Source: Rhinopithecus roxellana (taxonomy: Eukaryota > Chordata > Mammalia > Primates > Cercopithecidae). Taken from it: 64,000 nucleotides of DNA. A model generated the notes under the pieces. The model saw only the letters and a list, made by a program, of their open reading frames with translations, did no database searches and was not told the DNA's origin. The position numbers and the translations under genes were made by a program. Below, piece by piece: positions 23,150 to 34,474 of the stretch. The stretch's first letter is position 1; every line of letters begins with the position of its first letter. The stretch spans positions 45,001,420-45,065,419 of the forward strand of contig NC_044553.1 of the NCBI RefSeq assembly GCF_007565055.1, in the 5' to 3' direction.

Positions 23150-23285
23150 GGGAAGGTACTATAGGTGTCCAGTGGGTGAGGGCCCAGGGATTCTTCTAAA
23201 CATCCGACTATGCATAGGATAGCCCCCACAATCAAAAATTACTGTGGCCCAAAAGATCAGTAGTGCCACTGCTGAGAAATCCTCT
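23150..23285 (+). mobile_element. hAT-type DNA transposon fragment
   Basis: The phrases GGGCCCAGGGATTCTTCTAAACATCCGACTATGCATAGGATAGCCCCC and CTGTGGCCCAAAAGATCAGTAGTGCCACTGCTGAGAAATCC match the end of a common non-autonomous hAT element (consensus ...GATGCTGCTAAACATCC...AGTGCCGAGGTTGAGAAACCC). Only that end is present. Confidence 0.75.
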
Positions 23286-23534
23286 TGTTAAATAGCTATT
23301 GATCAAAAGGGAGGGATGTTGTTACTCCTGGGGACACCTTAATAACTGCATCGTGTCCTCATGTCCTGGGCTGGCACACCTACTGCTCTTCTGTTCTGTG
23401 TTTTCGTGCTTGCTTATGCAATCTATTCAGGTTGTATCCCACACTTTTAGGGACTCACCTCAGGCATTATGACCTGCTAACTGCGTAACCCTACATAGGT
23501 GCTTTTGAAAGGTGCTGTCTTAAAAATAATAAAA

Positions 23535-23700
23535 AAAGTTGCGGCACATTAGAATCATCTGAGGGGGCTTTTAAAACTCCCAATATAACAGCTGCACCCC
23601 ATATCAATTAAATTTGAATCTCTGGGGTGGAACCTAGGAGGCTGAATTTTTAAAAACTACCCCAAATGATTCCAATGGGCTACCAAGTTTGAGAATCTCT
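23535..23700 (+). mobile_element. MER20 hAT element
   Basis: The body and inverted ends follow MER20: GCACATTAGAATCATCTGAGGGGGCTTTT, CCATATCAATTAAATTTGAATCTCTGGGG, AACCTAGGAGGCTGAATTTTTAAAAACTACCCC and GATTCCAATGGGC...GTTTGAGAATCTCTG. Confidence 0.8.
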
Positions 23701-23999
23701 GCTCTCACTACACATGCTTTATTCTCCTGTGTGTCATTATATGACTCTTTCACCCTGTATCATCTAATTATTCCCAAATATAGGGCCATCCTTTTGAGCC
23801 TCATACTGGCTTTTGCTCTGTTGGTGGACCCTGGCCTTGTGTCCATAGCCTGGGGGCTCAGTCCTTTCACAGCAGTTCTGTGTGTCTAACAATGTGTCTC
23901 TGCCTTCACTGTTATTACCACTAGTTTACTCTTTGTTTCATCTCTTCCTCTTCCCCTTTGTGTTAGACTCAAACTGCTTAGTGCCCAAATCAATAATTT
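23701..23999. other. Unique sequence
   Basis: Nothing recognised. Confidence 0.5.
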
Positions 24000-24601
24000 T
24001 GGCTGCTGTGAATGCTGGAACATTGGGAGTTTTTTTATTTTTTAATGATTTTTAAATTAAGTAATATTATATCATGAGAATAGAAATAATATTAATATAC
24101 ACATTGACAAGCACAATAATCAAACACCTGTGAGCTTGCCTCTGCCACCCAAGAGCTTGACTGCCCACAGCCAGTGCACGTACCACCTCTTCATCCCTGC
24201 ACTTTGCCGCCAGAGTCAGCAATGTCTGGTGTTTTGTTGATAACTGTCTTCCCATTTGAGAAAAAAACTTTTTGGAAGTATAAATGGATTCTTGAACAAT
24301 ATATTATTTTGTTTTCCCTGTGTTTGTACTATACTACAATGGTAGCATGCTGCATGTGATCCTTCGTGGCTTTTTACTTTCCGTGGTGTTTTGTTGTTGT
24401 GGTTCATCCTTATGACACCCAAGAGGAATTGACTCATTTTCAGGGCTGGATGATACTCCATTGTGTAACTATATACAATTTATTTACCCATTTACTGTCA
24501 GTGGGCATTTGTGCTATTCTTGCTTTTTAGTCATTGTGCACAGGGTCATGAACATGCTCTTACACATTTCCTGCTGTATGTGAGCAAGCATTTCTCTAGA
24601 C

Positions 24602-24745
24602 CAGGGCTTCTCAAACTTTAGTGTCTATATGGATCAGCTGGGGATCTCATTAATATGCAGATTCTGGTTCAGTTTGGCAAGAGTCCTGGAAGGGACAGCA
24701 ATGCTGTGACCTCACAAACCTCACTTTCAGGACAAGGCTCTGGCA
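24602..24745 (+). mobile_element. MER5-type hAT fragment inside L1M
   Basis: The head CAGGGCTTCTCAAACTTTAGTG, then GATCAGCTGGGGATCTC, ATATGCAGATTCTGGTTCAG and ACTTTCAGGACAAGG match a MER5-like end. The L1M sequence continues on both sides. Confidence 0.6.
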
Positions 24746-25112
24746 CGGGATTGGCCAACTTTACCTGCTGATACTACATCCTTCTAACGGGGTGGTATCA
24801 ATTTACACTCTCCTCAGCTATGTATTTTGATACACATCTTCTCAATGACTTGCTATTGTTATCTCCAGGTCTTAGTTTGCACTTTCCGGACATTTATTAG
24901 GTTAATCAATCTTCTGTTTATTGGCTATTCGCATATATCCCTCTTTCTGTGAAATGCCTATTTGTATCTTCTGCAGGTTTTTCTTTTGGGTTGTTGGCCT
25001 TCTTACTAATTTGTAGGAGCTCTTCTTACCCCTCTTGTGTTCTCATTCAAACCTTCATTTCTTATATGTGTTGGAAATATTCACGTCCAATTTGTTTTTT
25101 CTCTTTTACCTT

Positions 25113-25364
25113 ACATTTTTTTGAGACAGGATCTCATTCTGTTGCTCAGGCTGGAGTACAGTGGTACAATCACAGTTCACGGCAGCCTCGAAATCCTGGG
25201 TTCATTTGATCCTGGTGCCTTAGCCTCCAGAGTAGATAGGACTACAGGAAGAAGACACCATGCCTGGCTAATTTTTTTTTTAAATAACTTTTTGTAGAGT
25301 CAAAGTCCTGCTATGTTGCCTAGGCTGGTCTCAAACTCAAGGGCTTAAGTGGTCTTCCTGCCTT
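25113..25364 (-). mobile_element. AluJ inside L1M
   Basis: Antisense Alu: TTTTTTTGAGACAGGATCTC, GCTGGAGTACAGTGGTACAATC, CCTCGAAATCCTGGG, ACCATGCCTGGCTAATTTTT, CTATGTTGCCTAGGCTGGTCTC. It is AluJ by its divergence and the linker. TCTTTTACCTT flanks it at 25102-25112 and 25365-25375, an 11-bp target-site duplication. Confidence 0.9.
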
Positions 25365-25502
25365 TCTTTTACCTTTCTTTATGGTATCCTTCACGTGGAA
25401 ATTCTTAGTTTTAATATGGTTGAATTTATCAATCATTTTTATGTTTAGAGGATTTTTTGTATGTCTTCAAATTCTTAATCTAATAAAGTCTATAGATAAT
25501 AG

Positions 25503-25655
25503 TATTGTACCAATGTTCTTAGTTTTGATAATGATACCATGGCACCACATAAGATGTTACATTAAAAGGAAGCCAGGTGAAGAATACAAAGGAACTCTTT
25601 GTACCATTTTTGCAACCCCTCTGTAAGTCTAAAATTATTATTTAAAATGTTAAAG
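25503..25655 (+). mobile_element. L1M LINE 3' end, inserted in opposite orientation
   Basis: ATTGTACCAATGTTCTTAGTTTTGATAATG, AAGATGTTACATTAAAAGGAAGCC, GGTGAAGAATACAAAGGAACTC, TGTACCATTTTTGCAACCCC and AAAATTATTATTTAAAATGTTAAAG form an L1M 3' UTR tail. It points opposite to the L1M sequence on both sides. Confidence 0.75.
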
Positions 25656-26279
25656 TCTATCCCTGTCCTAAGGTTATAAAGATACTCTATATTTGATTCT
25701 AAAAGTCTTGCTTTTCACATTCAGGTCCTTGGTCCATCTGAAATTGGTTTTGTATTTGGTGTAAGGTGTGGATTTAATTCTGTGTTTTCCCCCATGGGTA
25801 GTCAATTGTCCCACTGTCCTTTACCAAATAGGGTCTTGTTTCCTCAGTACTCTGCATCACCATCTTAGGCATACATCACATCTACAGAGGAGGGTGGTTC
25901 CTTACAAACCTTCAAGCTATAAGGAACACAAATATGAAATTCTATGACGTGTGCTCCTAGGAAGACATAGCACACTGTCCCGAAACCCAGGTGCCCTTTA
26001 CTCTGGGGTATTGCCTCTGGGTGCAGCAAGATAAATGGGACCTTTTGCCCATGAGTTTGCAGCTCATTTCAGGGCTTTCAGTCATGTCCTGCTTAACTCT
26101 GTGCTTTTGACTCTTAGACTTGGTCAGACCTGTCTTGTTCATACTGTCTTCTGATCCACAGACTGTTCAAGTTACAAAGGAACATAGGGATGAAGTTTCC
26201 TAGCCTTTTCAAATGAGAGTTAAGAAAACTTGAGTTAACCACTGTATCCAAGGCCAGGTACTTGGTTGATGGAAGATTT

Positions 26280-27262
26280 TAGATCAGACCCAATTTCTTG
26301 ACTCCAAATTCTACACCCAGATTTGTTTTCTTTCCCGTATTACTCTTTCCAATTATCAGCATCACTACCCACTCAGCCACTCCAGCTAGAAATTCGGAGA
26401 CTCTCCTCACTGTTCCCTACTTGCCATTCTTCCCTTTCTATTATGGCCACGTTCTGGTGATTCTGCCTCTGAAATCTTTTTCAAATGCATTATTTCTCAT
26501 TCATTCCCATGTCCACAGCCCTACTGCATGCCCTTCTCAATGTTTGATTGTATTACAACAAGAGTCTCTTCATTGGCCATCTTGTTTCTAGTCATTTCTT
26601 TCTATAATCCATTCACTAGCTTGACTACTCTTAAAATGTAAATTCTAAAACACAGACCTGGTGTGGCTTGTTGCCAAGAGATGACTTAACTTTTTTTTTA
26701 AGTTTTGGGATACATATGCAGTATGTGCAGGTTTGTTGCATAAGTAAGTGTGTGCCACGGTGGTTTGCTGCACCTGTGAACCCGTCACCTAGGTATTAAG
26801 CCCAGCATGCATTAGCTATTTTTCCTGATGCTCTCAATCATCTGCTCCCAATCTACCTTCTCTTGTTCCTCTCTTAACACCTTTCTCCTCTCCTCCAGGT
26901 ACCAGGGCTATATCCATATTGAAATACTGGATGCTCCGAAGAAATGCCACATGTGTCTGGGCCTCTGATACTTAGCACATGCTCTGTACACCTGGAACAT
27001 CTTACACCATTTTGTACCTGTTGCAATTGTATTTATCCCAAGACTCAGCAAATTCTGTCTCCTACATAAAGCCCTCCAGAATGCCCTAGGTGCAGCTAAT
27101 CACTCATTGCATTTTATATGATCCTGTGAACCTATGCTATAACAATGGGACTAATGTTTCTGTATTTCTTACCAATCTGTGAGCCCCTTGAGTCTATAAC
27201 CATATTGTCTTTGTACCTCAATTGTCTGGCCCCCAGAAGACATACTGTTATTGATTGAGTCA
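26280..27262 (+). mobile_element. L2 LINE, interrupted by an L1P fragment
   Basis: The L2 3' region in sense orientation. Landmarks are TTCTGCCTCTGAAATCTTTTTC, CAATGTTTGATTGTATTACAACAAGAGTC, TTCTAGTCATTTC, CTTAAAATGTAAATTC, then past an L1 insert TACCTTCTCTTGTTCCTCTC, GGAACATCTTACACC, TTGCATTTTATATGATCC and TCTGTGAGCCCCTTGAGTC...TTGTCTGGCCCCCAGAAGA. Divergence is high and no open frame survives. Confidence 0.7.
26691..26845 (-). mobile_element. L1P LINE 3' end (L1PB/L1PA-like) inside L2
   Basis: Antisense L1 3' UTR: TTTAAGTTTTGGGATACATATGC, GTGCAGGTTTGTTGCATAAG, GTGGTTTGCTGCACC, AACCCGTCACCTAGG, TATTAAGCCCAGCATGCATTAGC and TATTTTTCCTGATGCTCTC. It is about 155 bp, a heavily 5'-truncated primate-specific insertion that splits an L2. 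Confidence 0.85.
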
Positions 27263-28787
27263 GTAAAACAAAATACGTAGAATATCTTTTTAAATATTTA
27301 CAACGTTTTACTCTGACACATCCTTATTTTGGTATTGATTATGTATTAGGATACTTGGAGCAATTACAGAAAATCTATCTGCATAAACTTAAGTCAAATA
27401 AGAGACAAGTATTGGTTCACATAACTTGCTGTGAAAAGGGCAGTGTAAAGCTGACTTTCTGACTTTCTAAAGCTGATTTTTGGATCCTTGTTTCTGAAAA
27501 CAAGGATTCAAATGTGCTCAGAGCTCTCTACTCCAGATTCTACCGTGCATAAAGCCTTTATTCCTTCCATGGATTTTCTTCCAGGGAAGTTCTCAATCAA
27601 TATTAACAGCAACATAACAGAGATGAATACTCCTAAATCCAGTGTGAAACATTTTGGAGAACTCTGGCTGAATCTGGGTCAAATGCCTACTTCTAAACCA
27701 TCTGGGGAAGGTAGAGTCAGCTAAGGGAATGAACAAATATGGCTAAAATAGGGAAGAAAGAACAGATACCCCTCAAAATGATAGGGATAACACTGACAGA
27801 TTATGAAATAGACAGTGTCTTACCCTTAAGTTTGTGTCCATTTGGAGGATAAGAGAGAGAAAATGACTTTTTTGTTCAGTCATAGAGTTTGGACAAGAAA
27901 AAGCATAGTATTTGCACACTCCGCTGGAATACTTGACGAAGTGAATGTGTCTCCCTCTAATGAAGTTATTCCATCTTTTGGGCAATGTCTTTGAGCTTGA
28001 CAAGTACCAGGGACTTTAATTGAAAATTACTTTGGGAATCTTGCCAGACATTACAAATTAAAAATATGAAAACCTTTCTCCTGGGTCAGGAGTGTAACAA
28101 GCCCCATGTCAAATGTCATTACCCCACGTGCATGCTAGGACTATGCAGGTGGGAAGCTAAGTGTTGATTGCATATTTTAGCCCAAGAATAATTTCCTGAA
28201 TGGCAATTTGTTCCTTTATTTGATGAAACTGAGGTTTTCAACAGCAGTAAAAGGCAATCTTTCCCGAGTGTATTTACGTGGGTTATGAAGATTGATTATG
28301 CTGCTTAACGAGAGATTCATTATTTGGTTATTTGGACCATGATTTATTAAAAAAAAAAAAAAAAAAGGTAAAGAGCTAATGATTTCCAGTTAGCCTTGTC
28401 CCCTGAACAGTGGTATTTAGCTCAGCATTGCTTCTAATTGATAGTGCTGAGGGGTGGGGAGGAGGGGGAAAGGGGGAACCTGGAGACCAAGGCCTGCTTT
28501 AAGCTGAGCTATTGGCACTTTCTTGGACAGCAAAGGGGCCCCCTAATTGCTTTGGATCTCAGGACTGCATCCCCCTCCTCACTGCCCCAAGCTTGAGGGG
28601 GTTGGAATTTTGATTGTGTAGGAGAACAAGGGGTTGGGGGCAGGGAAAAGGCTTGGCCAGGGCGAAACTGAGGCCCAGAGAAGACACAGAGCCTAGAAAA
28701 GACCTAAGGAAAAGCAGAAGGCAGAGAGCTGTGAGGAGGAAAAGGAGAGGAAGAACCAAGGAGGAGAGTGTGCGTAAGCCAGTGTGA
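27263..28787. other. Unique sequence with a small hairpin and a G-rich tract
   Basis: No gene. A hairpin with 10-bp perfect arms (ATCCTTGTTT / AAACAAGGAT, loop CTGA) lies at 27484-27507. A poly-A run of about 18 lies at 28347-28366, and a G-rich tract at 28451-28477 (GGGGTGGGGAGGAGGGGG then AAAGGGGG) could form a quadruplex. Confidence 0.5.
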
Positions 28788-28790
28788 AGG

Positions 28791-28816
<26 letters not shown>
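28788..28816 (+). repeat. (GA)n microsatellite
   Basis: A pure AG/GA run of about 14 units, with a purine-rich flank. Probably polymorphic. Confidence 0.95.
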
Positions 28817-28822
<6 letters not shown>

Positions 28823-30371
28823 TCCTACAGAAGGGTTCAGACCAGGACAGCAAACTGCGAGATGGTGGCGAAGACCGAGGTCAAAGAGTTATAAGTGAGC
28901 CTCAGCTCATGTGAGTGTGGCTTTGTGTGCAGGGCCCTCAACGGGGCTCAGGCTGCCTGTGTAGACCATGCCCAGCTGCAGAGAGGGGCAGCCTGTCTCA
29001 GGCCACATACTCCTTAACAGGCCTTTTCAGCCACTGTGGCCCTAAAGACTCTCACTTTAGAAAAACAGACAAACCAATCAACCTGTTCACAGCTTTGCAG
29101 ATAAAAAACAAAAAACAAGAAAAAAGGGCAGATTGTGGGGAGGGGGGGAATATGGGAGGAATGTTGTTCAGATCAAGGAGGAAACTTGCTCTGCTTGTGT
29201 CTGTCGCACTCCAGACACCTGCCTCTGCGGTGGCACCCGTGCTGTCTGACCACATGGAGGGACAAAGAAGCGCCAAGAAAGGGTCTTGTTCCTGAAGTCT
29301 CCTCTGTGGAGGAAGCTCAGTGGTGAGAACGAAGGGGCAGACAGGAAATCCTTTGTTTCTTGATAGAAACCAGTCCTAGATACTAGAAAATTGCCAGAAA
29401 AATCCCGGAGCAAGAGCTGAGACGATGATAACCATAGTTAATATGTTGAGCTGGGAAGTGGCTGGGCCCTGACAGTCATGATCTTAAACCCTCTGCTTAA
29501 ACCTTCTAAGGACCATGCAGGGCAGGCTTTGTTATTGTTCTTTTTTTTTTTTTTTAAAAAAAAGGGTGCTATCTTCTCTCTTCTGCCTTGGAGGAAACTG
29601 AGGCTCCAGAGAGCTGGTATCTTTTCCAAGGCCTTGACTCTGGGAGGTGATGAGTCAGATTGGTTCTAAAGCCCCAGCTCTTTTCTTCACACCTTGCTGA
29701 CCTCCAGCCTGTCCATGGACCAGTTAGAGCCAGTGACCAAACAGGTGAGTGTGCATTTGGACACATTTGTATTGGACTTGAGAACCATTCACATCCATCA
29801 CTTGGTTTCACTTTAAGGCCACACGTGAGGCAGAACAGGCCTCCCAGAGCAAGTGAAGAGGAGGCACTTCAAGTCGTAGAAGCATGGAAATGCCTTCTAA
29901 ATGGGGTCTCTGGAGTTTGGAAATCCAGCTTTGCTGGCCACCCTGTCTCAGATCAAAGCACCAGGGTGCCATTAAAGGAGGGATGAATTTCTTCCTAGGC
30001 TGCAGGGGAGCGAATAACTCCATCCTTGTGATCAGGGAGGGGGGAACAATGGTACATGCAATGGAGCCCTGCCAAGGACAACCCCCGATTTGAACTTCAA
30101 AGCAATCCAAACTAGGAGAAGCACAGTCATTGGGGACAGAACATCCTTTATTGTTCCTTTGAGATGGTCCCAACCCAATTTCCACAAGTCATGCCTTGAA
30201 TTCTTTCAGCATTCTTACATTTCCTTATTGTGTCTCAGGGAAAACCCTAGCCTCTCAGCACCCAGGGATCTGATTTTTAAAGATACAGTTAGGAAGTCCA
30301 GTCAAATCGTTCATTAAAAAATTCCATTTTCTGAAAGTATTGCTCTGTAGTAAGAAATTTTACAAGTTGCG
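28817..30371. other. Unique sequence
   Basis: No recognised repeat or gene over about 1.5 kb. Several 100- to 126-codon open frames occur on both strands (28915-29295 plus, 29808-30185 minus) but show no domain and overlap each other, so they are treated as chance. A T-run and A-run abut at 29541-29562. Confidence 0.45.
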
Positions 30372-30438
30372 GCTTATACAACTGAAATTTATTTTCTTAC
30401 TGTTCTGGAGGCTGGAAGTCCAAGACCACGGTGATGGC
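30372..30438 (-). repeat. Inverted copy of an MLT1 segment (left arm)
   Basis: This 67-bp block is the reverse complement of 31194-31259, with a single one-base indel (CTTGGGACTT against CTTGGACTT). Nothing beyond it matches an MLT1 consensus well. Both arms share non-consensus bases (AACAGTAAGAAAATAAATTTC against AACTGTGAGAAATAAATTTC), so one was copied from the other. Confidence 0.9.
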
Positions 30439-31092
30439 TGTTTTGCCATATGTGTCTCTTAAGATTTGCATGAAATAATTTCTTTTTAAGTCCATATGGG
30501 ATAGGGAGATTGTTTTTTCACACTTCCTACATGTTTTAGTTTACTGTGGAGGAAAGGAAGATTTGATGAGGGGTCCTTTGGAACTGAGAAACTGAGAGCT
30601 GCCTTTTATGGTGCATTTTCAAGTAGCAAAGGCGATACTTGGCCTGGAGTACCAAGAAGAGCTGGGCAGTGGTAATGAGACTTTGCTGCCACATTCACAG
30701 TCTAGTTGGGTTTCTTTCACTGAACTATAAATGAGAAACTCAAATTTCAAAATATAATCAGAGGATGATATCAGCAAAATGGTAGAATACCATCACTCTC
30801 CCACCCCCAGCAAAAGTACAACTAGAAACTATTCAAAGACCAGAATACCACCCTAAATTCACCAGAACTTGGGGAGAAGCAGAGAAAACCCCCTCAACCC
30901 ACAGAATCGAGAGAAGCCTAGACTGATAGCTAGAAGAGAGGGTCTTAAAAGTTACCACTTTTACGTGATGGACATACTACAGTGATTTGAATCATTATAC
31001 GACATCCGCATGTATTGAAATTTCACACTGCAGCCCCAAAATACATAAAATTATTACGTGTCAATTATAAAACAAAAGTTAAAAATTCAAAA
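30439..31092. other. Spacer between inverted arms, unique
   Basis: No repeat family recognised. Local features are A-rich and include a stretch resembling an old L1 near 30770-31020, but I would not name it. No gene. Confidence 0.4.
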
Positions 31093-31262
31093 ATAAAGGA
31101 GACAATTAGGGCAAGAGACAGAGGAAAGACGATGTAAAGACACTAGAAGACAACTATCTATAAGCCAAGGGGAGAGGCCCTCAGAAGAACACTGCCATCA
31201 CCGTGGTCTTGGACTTCCAGCCTCCAGAACAGTAAGAAAATAAATTTCAGTTGTATAAGTCA
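31093..31262 (+). mobile_element. MLT1-type LTR fragment (right arm host)
   Basis: The order GGCAAGAGACAGAGGAAAGACGATGTAAAGACACTAGAAGAC, CTATAAGCCAAGGGGAGAGGCCCTCAGAAGAAC, CATCACCGTGGTCTTGGACTTCCAGCC, TCCAGAACAGTAAGAAAATAAATTTC follows the 3' half of an MLT1A/B LTR. Its last 66 bp have an inverted copy at 30372-30438. Confidence 0.8.
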
Positions 31263-32007
<745 letters not shown>

Positions 32008-32010
<3 letters not shown>

Positions 32011-33089
32011 TAACCGGCTGATCTTATGCAAGCCATAAAAACTATTAGTTTCTTTATCAATGAATTTATAGTATTACAAATGCTTAATTTATAGGACAAC
32101 TGGGAAGTTGAGATTAAAAACAGAATATACTTTGCAAAGCCGTATATGACTATAAGGTATTACTCTTCCACTGTTGCAAAACCTGCAGAGCTTCTATCTT
32201 ATCAGTAACTCCAAAGTCAATCATCCATACAATCGCCAAACTTGCAGCTCCATTTTTATATGCCCCAATTTTTAGTTCACAAGGAAAAAAAGTACCATTC
32301 CCAATGTACCTTTCAGTCTCAACCAAACCCACTTCTTTCTGAAGTGGAAATCTTAAGAATAGCCTTTCCGAAATAATTGCTGTTTTGCAATATTAGAAAT
32401 ATTTCAATAGTGACAGCTTGGAAATGTTTTAACTTTTGAATACTTAAACCAAATAATAAATAAACCCTTGTGATTAATGTTTCCAGAAGGGACGATTAAC
32501 ATTATCCTTACAGCTGTTCATGATATAATATCAAAATGAAAAACATGCATGAGAAAAACAGCAAGCCCATGCTGACTTCATGTCGCTTTTTTGCAAATAG
32601 CTCTAATGCGAAGACATCCTTGGTAAGACTTAACCAACGATATTTCATCTGATCATCATTTAGCCAAACCACAACAATACTCCTGAGGCCTCTTCAGTTT
32701 CACTGACAGCATCTGTCATTTCAGTTACTGCAAATGTGATATCTTGCAATGATGCTAACTGGGTCACTCTGTGGCCCGAAAGGAAAATGAATCTCTTTTT
32801 AATAAAAATTTTAATGTTTTATTTTTGAGGGAGGACATAATAGTAGCTTAGTGAGGTTTGATGGGTTTGTTCGTTTGGAGGGTTTAGAAAATAAAACCAA
32901 AACATGAATGTGCAGAAATGCATATGTTACTTATTTAACTATGTACCTGAGCTTCTAAATTGTTAGAATTCCTGTTTACATCAAAGGTAGTTTTAAAGAA
33001 CAGAAGGCAGAACTGTAACTTAAAAAATCCCTAATCTTAGTAGTCAATAATTTATTAGCAGAATTCCCCAGCAACTTATAATTTTATGA
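32008..33089. other. Unique sequence with a protein-like antisense stretch
   Basis: No repeat recognised. Read on the minus strand, 32150-32332 gives a 60-codon frame with a natural-looking residue mix (GLVETERYIGNGTFFPCEL then ...NGAASLAIVWMIDFGVTDKIE) and further upstream, 32580-32750, two more protein-like runs (VTEMTDAVSETEEASGV and VWLNDDQMKYRWLSLTKDVF) in frames that do not join. I do not recognise the protein; a decayed pseudogene fragment is one reading, chance is the other. Confidence 0.3.
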
Positions 33090-33290
33090 GAATAATAACT
33101 ACCATATGTGGGAGGCTTGCTCTGTGCCAGACCCTGTGTTAGGTGGCCTTAAATGCCTTATCTGAATTAACTTTGTGACAGTCCCCTGAGGTAGGTACTA
33201 TTTCTCTCATTTGGAACCTGGCACAGATTGGTTGCTGAGCAGGACTCCAGCCCAGGGTTGCCTGACCCAAAATACTGTGCTTGCACATCC
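33090..33290 (-). mobile_element. MIR SINE
   Basis: Antisense MIR: GCTTGCTCTGTGCCAGACCCTGTGTTAGG, CTTAAATGCCTTATCTGAATTAAC, CCCTGAGGTAGGTACTATTTCTC, then GGTTGCTGAGC and CCCAGGGTTGCCTGACC. The order is that of MIRb. Confidence 0.88.
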
Positions 33291-34474
33291 TGAAAGTTCA
33301 GATGCCACCTCATGGCTGTCAAATGAATTGGTGAGGAGGCAGTATTGGCAGAATTGGTGAGGGTCTGGAGTTGTCAAGAGTTTTAGGTTGTGAAGATGAA
33401 TTCCACTTCTTAGCTCCCTCTGCCCCACGGCTTTTTTTTTTTGAAATGGGTCCTTGTATGTGATGGGGTGGGGTGGGGATGGGAGTGCCTTTCTGAAGAC
33501 CTGGCAGTTATGTCTCATCTTTCCAGGTACACCAAAATGACATCCCTCCTGGATGGCACATCGTCCCCAGAGAGCCTGCTCATTCCCTGGCTCTGACAGG
33601 CTAGCAAATCCCTGATAACCTCAGAATGCGTCAAGTTGTGTCAGTGAAGGGCAGTGAGGCTTTGATGTTGGACACATACCCCACGATGGATGGGCACTGG
33701 CTGATACACTTTCCCACGGTGGCTCAGAAGTGTGAAGGAGAAAGGGCTGAGGTGCCAGCTCCAGGTCAGGCCAGGCACCTCAGATGTCAGCACCTGCCCG
33801 CCTGCCTCTGACATGCCCTTAGAGGTACCTTTTGGCATGTAGAGCCCCAGGGACCTTTCTTCATGTTCAGACAGGATGACTCATCTTAAGGGGTGTGGCA
33901 GGAGCTGAGCATGTGTACCACCACCTGAGCTGCAATTCTTGTTTCTGTAAGAGAAAATGCTCCCAAGTTATCCTAGTACACGCTAGACCTCAAAGATGTG
34001 GCAGAGCGTGAGTCAAGGGATCTGAAATGAAAGGAGTTGTGAAAAGCCCATGAAATACAGCACCCAAGGGTAGCTGAGTCTTGCAGGCTATAATTTATGC
34101 TGTTTCCTGCTTCGAGAATGTATCCCAACCTTTCGGTTACTAGAAAGCCTCAGTTTGAATAGTAAAATATCTGAATTCTGGATCCTCTAACTTCTCTTCA
34201 TGTGTGGCTCAGTCTAACCTGCAGTTTGAGACTCAGACACGACGCCCTCCAGTAAGCCTCCCTTGATGTCTCCAATTCTACATTAATTCCTCCACTAGGA
34301 GCTTCCACAGTAACCTAATCTTACCCTGAGATGTCTATATCAAACTGCTTCCTCACTTAAGGGAAAGCGCCAGGTCTTATTTACATTTTTGCTCTATATC
34401 ACTACAACATAAGCGAGAATGTGATAAAGGTTGTAACAGACCCAGAAAAACCACTCTAGGAGCTCTGAGAAGGG
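33291..34474. other. Unique sequence with a G-rich tract
   Basis: No gene. GGGGTGGGGTGGGGATGGG at 33465-33483 is a canonical four-run quadruplex motif. Confidence 0.5.

Larger units (their letters stand above)
24000..25855 (-). mobile_element. L1M LINE, interrupted by three later repeats
   Basis: Antisense old L1 sequence. Landmarks in order are GTACTATACTACAATGGTAGC, GGATGATACTCCATTG, CAATTTATTTACCCATTTACTG, GAACATGCTCTTACACATTTCC, CTATTTGTATCTTCTGCAGG, GGTATCCTTCACGTGG, CTTGGTCCATCTGAAATTGGTTTTGTATTTGG, GTAGTCAATTGTCCCACTGTCC and TTACCAAATAGGG. It is broken by a MER5-like element, an AluJ and an L1M tail in the other orientation. Confidence 0.75.

Noticed and set aside
28915..30185. Several open frames of 108 to 126 codons on both strands
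   Set aside because: Low-complexity or domain-free translations that overlap each other; no splice or repeat support.
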